A stretch of DNA of 64,000 bases from Cytophagaceae bacterium (lineage in GTDB: Bacteria; Bacteroidota; Bacteroidia; Cytophagales; Spirosomataceae), in assembly GCA_005791165.1 (NCBI GenBank), contig SXXW01000028.1, positions 1-64,000 on the forward strand, read 5' to 3'. A program made the position numbers and the translations under genes. Positions 37,190 through 46,685 of the stretch are shown here, piece by piece; within the stretch, counting starts at the first letter, position 1, and each line of letters opens with the position of its first letter. The notes under the pieces are model-generated. The model was not told the DNA's origin. It was given only the letters and a program-made list of their open reading frames with translations, and made no database searches.

Positions 37190-37201
37190 GTCTACCTTGT
37201 T

Positions 37202-40200
37202 TTATGCAACGGTCAAACGGACATTTAAATTTATATCATCAATGCTCACTTCAGAATAATCATCCCCTATTTCCTTCACCCAATCGATCGAAAGAGCCTG
37301 AACTTCTTGGGATATGTAACCTTTAAATTCTGTCAAACTTTCTTTCCATTCACTGGTATTTTCTTGAATCGAAATATGAATTTTATCAATCACATCAAAA
37401 CCTAAGTCTTTCCTTAAATTTTGGACACGGTTTACAAACTCACGAGCCATCCCTTCGCGAATCAATTCCGGACTCAGTGTATTGTCTAATGCAATGGTTA
37501 ATCCCCCTTCACTAGCAGTCAAATAACCTGGCATATCTTCCGTCATCACTTCTATGTCACCCATTCCTATCTCAAATCCTTGTAGATTAACCATGCCATT
37601 AGATTCCACCATGAACAAATCCTCTGTTGACATTCCCGTAATAAGATCAGCAACCACTTTCATATCCTTTCCAAACTTAGGACCCAAAGCTTTGAAATTC
37701 GGTTTCACGCGCTTACTCAAAACGCCAGAAGCATCGTTTAAATAATTCACCTGCTTAACATTGACTTCAGATTTTATTAAATCCTCAACACGTCTAATTT
37801 GCTCGCGCACATTTTCTTGTAATACCGGTACTAAAACTTGGGCAAGCGGTTGACGCACCTTTAATTTATGCACCTTACGAATCGAGTGTACCAAAGAGCA
37901 AATTCGCTGAGCTAATTCCATCGAAGTCTCCAGATTTTCGTTTTTCCAAGCTGAATTTACCTGAACAAAATCAGTTAAATGAACCGATTCCTTTTGAGTC
38001 AAATTTTTATACAACCACTCTCCATAAAACGGTGCGATGGGAGACATCAGTTGGGCCACCGTTTCTAAACAAGTATACAAGGTCTGATAAGCCGCTTTTT
38101 TATCTGTACTTAAGCCTAATTCTTTCGCTTCAGGGTTCCAAAAACGACGTCTAGATAAACGAACATACCAGTTTGACAAATGATCGCACACAAAATCTTG
38201 TATCGCCCGACCCGCTTTTGTGGGCTCATAGGTTTCAAAAGACTCATCCACCTCAGCAATTAAATTCATCAATTTAGATAAAATCCAGCGGTCTAATTCA
38301 GATAAATTTTCCTCTACGACACGAACATTTGAGGCATCAAAACCATCTAAATTGGCATAAAGTGCAAAGAAATTATAGGTATTCGTTAGCGTTCCAAAGA
38401 ACTTATTTCGTACTTCAGTAATTCCGGCTAAATCAAATTTTAAATTATCCCAAGGCTGAGCGTTGGTAATCATATACCAGCGCGTAGGATCAGCGCCATA
38501 CTTCAATAAAGTGTCGAAAGGATCGATCGCATTACCGAGTCTTTTGGACATTTTGTTTCCATTTTTATCCAGCACTAAACCGGTGGAAACAACATGTTTA
38601 AAGGCGACCGAATCCTCCACCATGGCTGAAATTGCATGTAAAGTGAAGAACCAACCACGCGTTTGGTCCACTCCTTCCGATATAAAATCAGCAGGATACG
38701 ATTTTTTAAATATTTCTTGATTCTCAAATGGATAGTGCCATTGAGCAAAAGGCATTGCACCAGAATCAAACCAAACATCGATCAAATCTAACTCTCGAGA
38801 AAGCAACTGGCCTGAAGGACTCAACAAATAAATCTCATCCACAAAAGGTCGGTGTAAATCAGCTTGCCCATTTTCAAGCGCAATTTGAAATGCCGAATTT
38901 CCAGCTAATTGTTTCTCGGATAATTTCCCTGATGCATTTGCGAGCTTGATCTCATCGGCCAACTGTGCCAATGAGCCAATGCAAATTTCTTCAGATCCAT
39001 CTTCTGTTCTCCAGATGGGCAGTGGGGTTCCCCAATACCGTGAGCGAGACAAATTCCAGTCCACTAAATTCTCCAACCAGTTTCCAAAACGACCCGTTCC
39101 AGTGGATTCAGGCTTCCATTCAATCGTCTTGTTTAAGGCAATTAATTTATCTTTAGCGGCCGTCGTTTTAATGAACCATGAGTCCAAAGGATAATATAAA
39201 ATGGGTTTATCCGTACGCCAACAATGGGGATAGGGGTGATCAAATTTCTGAACATTAAACGCTTTATTTTCGGTTTTTAATTGGATCGCAATTCGTTCAT
39301 CCACCGATAAATACTTATCTCTTCCTTGTTTAATTCTGGCCTCTTCTTTTTCTTCGTCTGTCAAATAAGCTTCTTTTACGGGCTCCAACGCATAATCCGT
39401 CACTTCTTTGACAAAGCGTCCCTGACGATTTACTAAGGGTACATCTTTCCCGTTTTCATCCTGAACTAAAATGGCTGGAATTCCATTTTGTTGGGCTACC
39501 CGAAAGTCATCCGCTCCGAAAGTTGGCGCAGTGTGAACCATCCCAGTACCATCTTCCGTCGTAACAAAATCCCCTAAAATAACTCGGAAAGCTGGTTCCT
39601 TGGGCGAAACATAGGACATCAAAGCTTCATATTCAACCCCTTCTAAATCAGAACCTTTACACGAAGCCACAATCTGATAAGGAATTGCACTAGGCTTTTT
39701 GTCCGCGTCGACATACGCTTGAAAATCACCATTTTCAGCAGCAGCTTGGAAATAATTTTTCACTAAATCCTTGGCTAAAACCACATGGACAGGTAAAAAA
39801 GTATAGGGATTAAACGTCTTGACCAAAACATAGGTAATATTTTTTCCTGCCGTAAGGGCTGCATTGGAAGGCAAAGTCCATGGAGTAGTGGTCCAGGCAA
39901 GTAAATAAACAGGCCCCTGATTTGAATGATCAAACAAAAATGCGGATTTACTCGTTTTTTTTGCTTTAAACTGAGCAGTCAATGAAGTATCTTTTACATC
40001 TTTATAACAACCGGGCTGATTTAACTCATGGGAGGATAAACCCGTTCCGGCTGCGGGGGAATAAGGCTGAATCGTATAGCCTTTATACAATAATCCTTGG
40101 TCATAAAGGCGTTTTAATAAGTTCCAAACGCTTTCAATATAAGGTGTCTGATAGGTCACATACGGGGAAGAAAGGTCTACCCAATACCCCATTTTCTCTG

Positions 40201-40603
40201 TTAAATCATTCCACTGATCTGTGAATTTCATCACAGTTTCACGGCAACGCTGGTTATATTCTTCGACGGAAATTGTTTTTCCGATATCTTCTTTGGTGAT
40301 TCCTAACTCTTTTTCTACTTGTAATTCGACTGGAAGACCATGGGTATCCCACCCCCCTTTTCGCTTCACTTGCTTCCCTTTCAGCGTTTGGTAACGGCAA
40401 AAAATATCTTTAATTGCCCTTGCCATCACGTGATGGATGCCTGGAGTTCCGTTGGCAGAAGGTGGCCCTTCATAAAAAGTATAGCTTGGTTTTCCTTCCC
40501 GACTAGAAATTGATTTTTCGAAAATGTCGTTATTTTTCCAGAAGTTTAAAATTTCTTCTGCTAATACAGCATAATCTAAATTTTTATATTCTTTGAAGGC
40601 CAC
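37202..40603 (-). CDS. ileS: isoleucyl-tRNA synthetase, IleRS2-like with altered signature motif
   Basis: Charges tRNA-Ile. From the GTG at 40603 (VAFKEYKNLDYAVLAEEIL) the product has 1133 residues, the family length. An ATG at 40717 would add 38 residues without family likeness. Domains: Rossmann core with EGPPSANGTPGIHH (class I signature at residues 55-58), editing domain inserted around 200-400 (WTTTPWTLPSN, TAPTFGADDF), KMSKR (684-688), anticodon-binding domain with DRWILSKL and WYVRLSRRRFW, and C-terminal extension. The signature reads GIHH, not HxGH: first and third residues exchanged. This is the pattern reported for mupirocin-resistant IleRS2 and usual in Bacteroidota. MBOAT gene 12 bases downstream. 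Confidence 0.96.
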   Translation of the reverse strand: MAFKEYKNLDYAVLAEEILNFWKNNDIFEKSISSREGKPSYTFYEGPPSANGTPGIHHVMARAIKDIFCRYQTLKGKQVKRKGGWDTHGLPVELQVEKELGITKEDIGKTISVEEYNQRCRETVMKFTDQWNDLTEKMGYWVDLSSPYVTYQTPYIESVWNLLKRLYDQGLLYKGYTIQPYSPAAGTGLSSHELNQPGCYKDVKDTSLTAQFKAKKTSKSAFLFDHSNQGPVYLLAWTTTPWTLPSNAALTAGKNITYVLVKTFNPYTFLPVHVVLAKDLVKNYFQAAAENGDFQAYVDADKKPSAIPYQIVASCKGSDLEGVEYEALMSYVSPKEPAFRVILGDFVTTEDGTGMVHTAPTFGADDFRVAQQNGIPAILVQDENGKDVPLVNRQGRFVKEVTDYALEPVKEAYLTDEEKEEARIKQGRDKYLSVDERIAIQLKTENKAFNVQKFDHPYPHCWRTDKPILYYPLDSWFIKTTAAKDKLIALNKTIEWKPESTGTGRFGNWLENLVDWNLSRSRYWGTPLPIWRTEDGSEEICIGSLAQLADEIKLANASGKLSEKQLAGNSAFQIALENGQADLHRPFVDEIYLLSPSGQLLSRELDLIDVWFDSGAMPFAQWHYPFENQEIFKKSYPADFISEGVDQTRGWFFTLHAISAMVEDSVAFKHVVSTGLVLDKNGNKMSKRLGNAIDPFDTLLKYGADPTRWYMITNAQPWDNLKFDLAGITEVRNKFFGTLTNTYNFFALYANLDGFDASNVRVVEENLSELDRWILSKLMNLIAEVDESFETYEPTKAGRAIQDFVCDHLSNWYVRLSRRRFWNPEAKELGLSTDKKAAYQTLYTCLETVAQLMSPIAPFYGEWLYKNLTQKESVHLTDFVQVNSAWKNENLETSMELAQRICSLVHSIRKVHKLKVRQPLAQVLVPVLQENVREQIRRVEDLIKSEVNVKQVNYLNDASGVLSKRVKPNFKALGPKFGKDMKVVADLITGMSTEDLFMVESNGMVNLQGFEIGMGDIEVMTEDMPGYLTASEGGLTIALDNTLSPELIREGMAREFVNRVQNLRKDLGFDVIDKIHISIQENTSEWKESLTEFKGYISQEVQALSIDWVKEIGDDYSEVSIDDINLNVRLTVA

Positions 40604-40766
40604 AGTGTTTTTGTTTTTTATGAAATAATCGGCAAAATTGAGGCAAAAATAAGAAAAAATAATGGAAAGGCGACGATGCACCTCTTCTGTAATCGTGTAA
40701 ATGTTGAGACAAGCCAATTAATAAAATGAACATTGAGTTACATCTGATCAAGCAATTATCCTTCCT

Positions 40767-41351
40767 ATGAAAAAATCTGAAATTAGAGAAAAGGCCTTGT
40801 CGGAAAGAAAAAGTTGGTCTCAAGAAAAATTTGAATGGATGAATTCAGAATTATTGAATCAAATCCAAGCGTTTATACAGCCTCTGCCCAGAAATTTGAT
40901 GCTTATGAGTTTTCATAGTATGGAACAACATCGAGAAATCATGACGGCCCAACTACATGAAATATTGATACATGAACCCTTTTATCATCAATTGATTTTT
41001 CCGAAAGTTGAGAAAAATACGAGCCAATTAATCCCATTTTTGACAGATAAAAAATCAATATTTGTGCGATCTGACTGGGGGATTTTAGAACCGACAAATG
41101 ATACCTCGGTCCAATTAAACCCTAAAGATATCGACTTAATATTCATTCCTTTATTGGCTATAGACACACAGGGACATCGAGTAGGATATGGTAAAGGGTT
41201 TTATGATCGATTTTTAGCGAACACTAAACCGGACCTGATTAAAATTGGTTTAGGTCTCGAGGAACCCATTGAACCGATTGAAGACTTGAATCCCTTTGAT
41301 ATTGCTTTGGATTTTGCGATCACGCCTAAATCGGTCTATCGTTTTCGTTGA
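40767..41351 (+). CDS. 5-formyltetrahydrofolate cyclo-ligase
   Basis: 194 residues; converts 5-formyl-THF to 5,10-methenyl-THF with ATP. It has an N-terminal basic helical region (KSEIREKALSERKSW), the central FPKVEKN-type loop, DLIFIPLLAIDTQGHRVGYGKGFYDRFL (the ATP/folate site signature) and the LGLEEPIEPIEDLNPFD-type end. First gene of a plus-strand run toward asd and pdxJ, divergent from ileS. Confidence 0.92.
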   Translation: MKKSEIREKALSERKSWSQEKFEWMNSELLNQIQAFIQPLPRNLMLMSFHSMEQHREIMTAQLHEILIHEPFYHQLIFPKVEKNTSQLIPFLTDKKSIFVRSDWGILEPTNDTSVQLNPKDIDLIFIPLLAIDTQGHRVGYGKGFYDRFLANTKPDLIKIGLGLEEPIEPIEDLNPFDIALDFAITPKSVYRFR

Positions 41352-41421
41352 TTTATTTACAAAAAAGATTTCGAATCAAAATTTAAGCCCTAATTTTACA
41401 GGATTAAATAATTTCCATCTG

Positions 41422-41922
41422 GTGAAAGCGAAGCTATTGTTATTCTTTATTGTAATTTCTGGGCCTATTTTAGGTCAAAAAGAATTGAAAAAAGAATTAT
41501 TTCCAATCGGCGAAACTCAAACTGGATTTAGAAAACAATTTGTTTATAAACGGCAATTGATCGACAACCCATTGGCCTTGCAAATCCCACTTTTGGAGGC
41601 ACAAGATCCCGTGGTGAGTCGGGAATTTTTAATTTACAAAAGACAGCAAAGCAACATAAGATGGATTTCGGGATTAACCGCATTGCTATCATTTTATACT
41701 TTGCTAAATAAAGACGCTGTTTCGGATGGTTTTTATTGGTCCGTAGTGGGAGGAAGTGCGGTGGCTAATTTGTATTTTGGATCAGTTAGTGTTCGTCATT
41801 TTAGACGAGCGTTAAATCGATATAACGAATTAGCGAATGATGGATCAAAAATGAGTTTTAAATATTCAACGGATGATCGTTTTGGTTCATCGGTAGGTTT
41901 AGTTTGGCATTATAAATTTTAA
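41422..41922 (+). CDS. small exported or membrane protein of unknown function
   Basis: From the GTG at 41422 the product is 166 residues with a signal peptide (VKAKLLLFFIVISGPILGQ); reading from an ATG at 41296 would overlap the 5-FCL gene by 56 bases and bury the leader. The mature part has one or two hydrophobic segments (ISGLTALLSFYTLLNK; FYWSVVGGSAVANLYFGSV) and ends in VGLVWHYKF, which looks like a final outer-membrane strand. I do not recognise a family. It ends 11 bases before asd. Confidence 0.65.
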   Translation: MKAKLLLFFIVISGPILGQKELKKELFPIGETQTGFRKQFVYKRQLIDNPLALQIPLLEAQDPVVSREFLIYKRQQSNIRWISGLTALLSFYTLLNKDAVSDGFYWSVVGGSAVANLYFGSVSVRHFRRALNRYNELANDGSKMSFKYSTDDRFGSSVGLVWHYKF

Positions 41923-41933
41923 TAAAACAAAAA

Positions 41934-42926
41934 ATGAAAGTTGCGATTGTAGGCGCCACGGGATTAGTAGGTGGTGAAATTTTAAAAGTATTAGCGGAAA
42001 GAAATTTTTCTGTCACTGAGATAATTCCCGTTGCCTCTGAGCGGTCGATTGGAAAAAAAATAAACTTCAAGGGGGTTGATTATTCCGTTGTTAGTTACGA
42101 AACAGCCATCGCCATGAAACCTAATGTGGCCATTTTTTCAGCGGGCGGGGGTACTTCCTTAGAGGTGGCACCTAAATTTGCCGCGGCAGGAATAACGGTT
42201 GTTGACAATTCATCTGCATGGCGTATGGATCCCACCAAAAAATTAGTGGTGCCTGAAATTAATGCCTATACCTTGACCAAGGAGGATAAAATTATTGCTA
42301 ATCCAAATTGCTCGACGATTCAAATGGTCGTTATTTTAAATCCATTGCATAAAAAATATAAAATTAAGCGTGTGGTGGTTTCGACGTATCAATCGGTTAC
42401 TGGAACTGGAAAAGCTGCCGTAGACCAATTGTTTGATGAGCGAGCAGGAAAAGAAAATATAGCGCGTGTATATCCGCACAAGATTGATCTAAACGTATTG
42501 CCTCATATTGATGTTTTCTTGGACAACGGATATACCAAAGAAGAGATGAAAATGATTTTGGAAACTAAGAAAATTATGATGGATGATTCGATTCAAGTTA
42601 CGGCCACGACTGTACGTATACCTACGATTGGTGGCCATTCGGAAGCGGTAAATATTGAATTTGAACATGATTTTGATTTGGCAGAAGTACGAAAAATTTT
42701 GGAACATGAGGAAGGGGTAATCGTCCAAGATGATCCTAAGAATTTTTTATATCCAATGCCGATCACTGCGCACGGAAAAGATGAAGTTTTTGTTGGGAGA
42801 ATTCGCAGGGATGAGAGTCAAAAAAATACGCTAAACTTGTGGATTGTAGCTGATAATTTACGTAAAGGAGCAGCGACCAATGCCATTCAAATAGCGGAAT
42901 ATTTAGCAAAAAATCAGTTGATTTAA
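41934..42926 (+). CDS. asd: aspartate-semialdehyde dehydrogenase
   Basis: 330 residues; reduces aspartyl phosphate to aspartate semialdehyde for the lysine/diaminopimelate, threonine and methionine pathways. It has the NADP-binding VAIVGATGLVGGEILKVL, the catalytic cysteine in ANPNCSTIQMV, SVTGTGKAAVDQL, and the substrate-binding RIPTIGGHSEAVNIEF. Followed 24 bases later by pdxJ. Confidence 0.97.
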   Translation: MKVAIVGATGLVGGEILKVLAERNFSVTEIIPVASERSIGKKINFKGVDYSVVSYETAIAMKPNVAIFSAGGGTSLEVAPKFAAAGITVVDNSSAWRMDPTKKLVVPEINAYTLTKEDKIIANPNCSTIQMVVILNPLHKKYKIKRVVVSTYQSVTGTGKAAVDQLFDERAGKENIARVYPHKIDLNVLPHIDVFLDNGYTKEEMKMILETKKIMMDDSIQVTATTVRIPTIGGHSEAVNIEFEHDFDLAEVRKILEHEEGVIVQDDPKNFLYPMPITAHGKDEVFVGRIRRDESQKNTLNLWIVADNLRKGAATNAIQIAEYLAKNQLI

Positions 42927-42950
42927 TAATAAGCATTCTCGTTTCAGGCT

Positions 42951-43667
42951 ATGACAAGACTTAGTGTCAATATCAATAAAATTGCCACTTTGCGAAATTC
43001 GCGCGGAGGGGATAATCCAAATTTATTGGACGTCGCTAAAGATTGTGAGCGATATGGAGCTGATGGCATTACGGTCCATCCGAGGCCCGATGAGCGACAT
43101 ATTCGATATGCGGATGTCTATGCCTTAAAAAAAATAGTTACTTCGGAATTTAATATTGAGGGAAATCCGCTTGAGGCATCATTTGTCGACCTTGTTTTGT
43201 CGGTAAAACCAGAACAAGTGACCTTAGTTCCTGATGCCTTGGACCAACTCACTTCGAATCATGGTTGGAATACCATAGAGCATCAAGCCTTATTAATCAA
43301 AATAATTCGTCCTTTCCGGAAGGCAGGTATACGCGTATCAATTTTTGTAGATCCGGTTTTGGAAATGATTGAGGCGGCGGTGACCACAGGAGCGGACCGA
43401 GTGGAACTGTATACGGAACCTTATGCAACCAACTTTGAAAGTAATGCCGTGGATGCGGTGTCAAATTACCGAAAAGCAGCCTTTAGAGCACACCAATTAG
43501 GCCTAGGGGTTAATGCGGGGCATGATTTGAGTTTGGAGAATTTAGCGTATTTCAAAGCAAATGTCACCCCCTTAGATGAGGTGTCGATCGGCCATGCGCT
43601 TATATGCGATGCTTTGTATTATGGATTGGAAAATACAATCCAGTTGTATAAGCGCCAACTAAAATAA
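42951..43667 (+). CDS. pdxJ: pyridoxine 5'-phosphate synthase
   Basis: 238 residues; joins 1-deoxyxylulose 5-phosphate with 3-amino-1-hydroxyacetone phosphate in the DXP-dependent vitamin B6 pathway. TIM barrel with [56 protein letters not shown] and [14 protein letters not shown], all family hallmarks. A terminator follows. Confidence 0.97.
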   Translation: MTRLSVNINKIATLRNSRGGDNPNLLDVAKDCERYGADGITVHPRPDERHIRYADVYALKKIVTSEFNIEGNPLEASFVDLVLSVKPEQVTLVPDALDQLTSNHGWNTIEHQALLIKIIRPFRKAGIRVSIFVDPVLEMIEAAVTTGADRVELYTEPYATNFESNAVDAVSNYRKAAFRAHQLGLGVNAGHDLSLENLAYFKANVTPLDEVSIGHALICDALYYGLENTIQLYKRQLK

Positions 43668-43684
43668 CAAGCTTTAAGCAAACA

Positions 43685-43713
43685 AAAAGAGACACCATTT
43701 AAGTATCTCTTTT
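43685..43713. terminator. terminator after pdxJ (bidirectional)
   Basis: Arms AAAAGAGACAC (43685-43695) and GTATCTCTTTT (43703-43713) pair with one mismatch and a 7-base loop. There are T runs on both strands. It sits between convergent pdxJ and the secreted two-repeat protein gene. Confidence 0.7.
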
Positions 43714-43741
43714 ATTTTTAACTAATCTGATAAAATAATGA

Positions 43742-44365
43742 TTATTCTTTTTCGCCAGTCAATACTACTTGGCCTCCCGCTACTGAGATTTTTACTGAAC
43801 TGATTTTTCCACCAGAACGAGAAAAAATGATGTCTGCATCATATCCTTGAATAGCCGTTGTAAATACGTCAGGAGTATTTGATGCTTTCAAAACTGCCCC
43901 TTCTGTTGGGTTTGTATCCGAAGAAATTAATAATTTTCCTTCTTTGACATTCACCATCATTTTTTTAACATACTCATTATCAGCCATCTTGAAAGTAGCT
44001 GCATATTCGTCAATAGAAGCAGCCGAACTTGCACCTTCTTTCTCTCCCAATAATGCATTGCCTTGAGCTTCGATTTTCAATCCTTTTACTTTACCTCCTT
44101 CACGCGTAAAAGTAATCGTCGCGCTCATTGATTCTAGTAAAAACTCATCTGCCGTTTTTCCTTTTGCCAACTCAGAATCAGGTAAACCTTCCGCAGAAAT
44201 AATAACTTTGCCTTCTTTCACATTTACTTTTAACACTTTTACGTATGGATTTTCCTGCATTTTATATGAACCAGAAAATTCATCATTAGAGGCTACTTGA
44301 GCAAAAGTCTTGATAGACAATAAAACTACCGTTAACAAAACGGCTAAAAAACGTAGATTTTTCAT
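43742..44365 (-). CDS. secreted protein of two tandem DUF3471-like repeats
   Basis: 207 residues: signal peptide (cleaved after KTFAQ), then two related halves of about 90 residues each. Half 1 carries GSYKMQENPYVKVLKVNVKEGKVIISAEG and half 2 ATFKMADNEYVKKMMVNVKEGKLLISSD; both end in an ITFTREGGKVKGLKI / IIFSRSGGKISSVKI strand pair. The pattern resembles DUF3471 modules found at the ends of beta-lactamase-like proteins, here without the enzyme. Role unknown, probably periplasmic binding. Next to, and divergent from, a sigma-factor gene. Confidence 0.75.
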   Translation of the reverse strand: MKNLRFLAVLLTVVLLSIKTFAQVASNDEFSGSYKMQENPYVKVLKVNVKEGKVIISAEGLPDSELAKGKTADEFLLESMSATITFTREGGKVKGLKIEAQGNALLGEKEGASSAASIDEYAATFKMADNEYVKKMMVNVKEGKLLISSDTNPTEGAVLKASNTPDVFTTAIQGYDADIIFSRSGGKISSVKISVAGGQVVLTGEKE

Positions 44366-44482
44366 TTTAAATTATTTTAAGATTTTGACAAAACTAATTG
44401 TTTTTTAATTATTTCTAATATAATAATTAGCTAAAATTGAAATATAAAAATATCATTTTATTGTTATTTTTTGTTAAGCCAT

Positions 44483-44511
44483 TTTGAATTTAAATTGTTT
44501 TACTTAATTTG
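44483..44511 (+). promoter_or_regulatory. putative promoter upstream of sigma-factor gene
   Basis: TTTG (44483-44486) and TTAATTTG (44504-44511, one mismatch to TAnnTTTG) are 17 bases apart. Transcription near 44518 would leave a leader of about 90 bases. Weak evidence. Confidence 0.3.
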
Positions 44512-44607
44512 GCACTCCCAAATAAAATAAAAGTCAATTCGCCCAAAATAAAATCGATAGGAGACGCAATATGGAATAAAACTCTACGTTAACAATAATT
44601 AGAATTT

Positions 44608-45207
44608 ATGATTAAAATTCATGTTAGCGATGCAGCGTTAATTTCAGCGTACATCCAAGGGGAAGACAAAGCGTTTGAGACATTAGTCAAGCGTAGTAAA
44701 TCAAAGGTATTTACCAGTATATACTTGATCGTAAAAGACCGTTATGTAGCGGAAGATTTACTTCAAGAAACTTATATAAAAGCGATCGATGTGATTAAAT
44801 CGGGGCGCTACAACGAAGAGGGAAAATTTTTACCTTGGGTTGCCCGCATCGCTCACAATTTAGCCATTGATTATTTTCGTAAGGAAAAAAGATATCCTAC
44901 GATTGTATTAGAAGATGGTTCTAAGGTGTTTAACAGTTTTGATTTTGCGGAAGACTCAGCTGAGGATTTGCAAATGAAATCAGATCAAATCGCTAATGTT
45001 AGGGAGATGATCAAAAAACTACCAGAAGAGCAAAGAGAAGTTTTAGTTTTGAGGCATTATGAGGAATTAAGTTTCCAAGAAATTGCCGAACAAACGGGAG
45101 TTAGTATAAATACGGCCTTAGGGAGAATGAGGTATGCCTTGATCAACCTAAGAAAAATGATAGAAAAACAAGAGAGTGCCTATGACGCAAAACTTTACCC
45201 CAAATGA
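44608..45207 (+). CDS. RNA polymerase sigma factor, ECF type
   Basis: 199 residues with region 2 (YVAEDLLQETYIKAIDVIKSGRYNEEGKFLPWVARIAHNLAIDYFRKEKR) and region 4 (LPEEQREVLVLRHYEELSFQEIAEQTGVSINTALGRMRYALINLRKMI). It has no FecR partner. The only adjacent candidate regulator is the small gene that overlaps its end by 26 bases. Similar sigma factors are widespread in Bacteroidota and appear to be general rather than transport-linked. Its regulon is unknown. Confidence 0.92.
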   Translation: MIKIHVSDAALISAYIQGEDKAFETLVKRSKSKVFTSIYLIVKDRYVAEDLLQETYIKAIDVIKSGRYNEEGKFLPWVARIAHNLAIDYFRKEKRYPTIVLEDGSKVFNSFDFAEDSAEDLQMKSDQIANVREMIKKLPEEQREVLVLRHYEELSFQEIAEQTGVSINTALGRMRYALINLRKMIEKQESAYDAKLYPK

Positions 45208-45394
45208 CCTTATTAAAATCTTATATGAGCCTAAAGCAGGGCTCGATCAGCTTTTAAATTCTGAAGAATGCTCGGAGCTAGCATCCTTTCAAAAGGTAAA
45301 AGATAAATTGGAAGAGGCACTAACGGAGCCTTCTAATCAATCTGTAGAGGCTATTTTAGCTTATTCTAAAATTAAGTCGGCCCTACATTCCTGA
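45182..45394 (+). CDS. small protein overlapping the sigma-factor gene (possible regulator)
   Basis: 70 residues from the ATG at 45182 (MTQNFTPNDLIKILYEPKAG), in another frame over the last 26 bases of the sigma gene. The overlap suggests translational coupling and therefore a functional link. The product is soluble, helical and acidic, without cysteines, membrane segment or zinc-finger motif, so it is not a standard anti-sigma factor. I do not recognise a family. Real-gene status is supported by the coupling and the protein-like composition only. Confidence 0.6.
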   Translation: MTQNFTPNDLIKILYEPKAGLDQLLNSEECSELASFQKVKDKLEEALTEPSNQSVEAILAYSKIKSALHS

Positions 45395-45444
45395 GCGGAA
45401 AAACAATCTTAAATTAATTCTTACCTTTGTTCAAAGCACATTTG

Positions 45445-46086
45445 ATGCAAAAGAAAGAGCGATTTCAAGCATTTATTTCCCACTTTTCGACCCGTTTTCC
45501 TACGGCCGAAACGGAACTTCATTATTCAAATCCATTTGAACTTTTAGTGGCTGTGGTTTTGTCGGCTCAATGTACGGACAAGCGAATCAACCAAATTACT
45601 CCTACCCTATTTAAGCGATTTCCTGATGCAAAGGCGCTTTCAGAATCTAGTGTCGACGAGATTTTTTCCTATATCAGGTCGGTTTCTTATCCTAATAATA
45701 AAGCGAAACACTTATTTGGTTTGGGCCAACGAATGGTCGATTCGTTCCAAGGGCAAGTTCCTGAGACGATGGAAGATTTACAAAGTTTACCAGGTGTGGG
45801 CCGTAAAACAGCGAATGTGATTGCTTCCGTCATTTACAACCAGCCTACCATGGCCGTGGACACCCATGTATTTAGAGTTTCACGCCGATTAGGACTTGTT
45901 CCAAAAACAGCAAATACACCCTTAAAAGTAGAACTATCCATTATCAAACATTTACCGGACGACATCATTCCAGTAGCTCACCATTGGTTAATTTTACACG
46001 GAAGGTATGTATGCTTGGCCAGAACGCCCAAATGCCAAGTTTGTGAAATCAGTCATTTTTGTGCTCATTTTGAAAAAATAAAATGA
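45445..46086 (+). CDS. nth: endonuclease III (DNA glycosylase/AP lyase)
   Basis: 213 residues from the ATG at 45445. Removes oxidised pyrimidines and nicks the abasic site. It has the helix-hairpin-helix LPGVGRKTANVI with the catalytic lysine, the catalytic aspartate in AVDTHVFRVSRRLGL, and four cysteines of the C-terminal iron-sulfur cluster (C-x6-C-x2-C-x5-C in VCLARTPKCQVCEISHFC). A TTG at 45427 could add six residues. Overlaps pnuC by 4 bases. Confidence 0.96.
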   Translation: MQKKERFQAFISHFSTRFPTAETELHYSNPFELLVAVVLSAQCTDKRINQITPTLFKRFPDAKALSESSVDEIFSYIRSVSYPNNKAKHLFGLGQRMVDSFQGQVPETMEDLQSLPGVGRKTANVIASVIYNQPTMAVDTHVFRVSRRLGLVPKTANTPLKVELSIIKHLPDDIIPVAHHWLILHGRYVCLARTPKCQVCEISHFCAHFEKIK

Positions 46087-46646
46087 TCGAATTCATCCAA
46101 TTACATGGTTTAGAATATGCAGGAATAATCACGGCACTTTTGGGTGTTTTTTATTCCACAAAACAGCATAAAATTGCCTGGATTTGGAATTTCATCGCTT
46201 CCTTTATCTATGGGATTCTTTTTTATCAGGTAGGTCTTTATTCCGACATGGAATTACAGGGAGTATTTATGGCCATGGCTATTTATGGATATATGCAATG
46301 GAATCAACCCACTCAGTTGTTTGAAGTCAGTCAATCGAGTGGAACGAACCTTATAATCGGCATCGGAGGATCTGTTCTTTTTGGAATAATCTCAGGCTAC
46401 TTGCATCATGACCTATCCTATGTTTCCTTCCCATATTTAGATGCGACATTGACAGGTTTTAGTATTTGGGGTACTTATTTGGCCGCTAAAATGAAAATTG
46501 AAAACTGGCTAGTATGGATTTTTGTGAATATTATTTACATCGGAATATATATTTATAAGGGGATGAATGGAACAGCCATACTTTACGTCATCTTCTTAAT
46601 CTTTGCATTTAGAGGATTTTATACTTGGAAAAAAAAATTGTCATAG
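46083..46646 (+). CDS. pnuC: nicotinamide riboside transporter PnuC
   Basis: 187 residues with seven predicted membrane segments. Family stretches: HKIAWIWNFIASFIYGILFYQVGLYSDMELQ, YGYMQWNQ, and ENWLVWIFVNIIYIGIYIYKG. PnuC imports nicotinamide riboside by facilitated diffusion for NAD salvage; no nadR kinase gene is adjacent in this window. Overlaps nth by 4 bases (ATGA). Confidence 0.93.
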   Translation: MIEFIQLHGLEYAGIITALLGVFYSTKQHKIAWIWNFIASFIYGILFYQVGLYSDMELQGVFMAMAIYGYMQWNQPTQLFEVSQSSGTNLIIGIGGSVLFGIISGYLHHDLSYVSFPYLDATLTGFSIWGTYLAAKMKIENWLVWIFVNIIYIGIYIYKGMNGTAILYVIFLIFAFRGFYTWKKKLS

Positions 46647-46685
46647 ATTTTATATCAATAATTACCTAAATCAATCATATAAAAT

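Noticed and set aside
40604-40717. N-terminal extension of IleRS from an ATG at 40717
   Set aside because: The 38 extra residues do not look like IleRS, and the GTG at 40603 starts exactly where the family begins.
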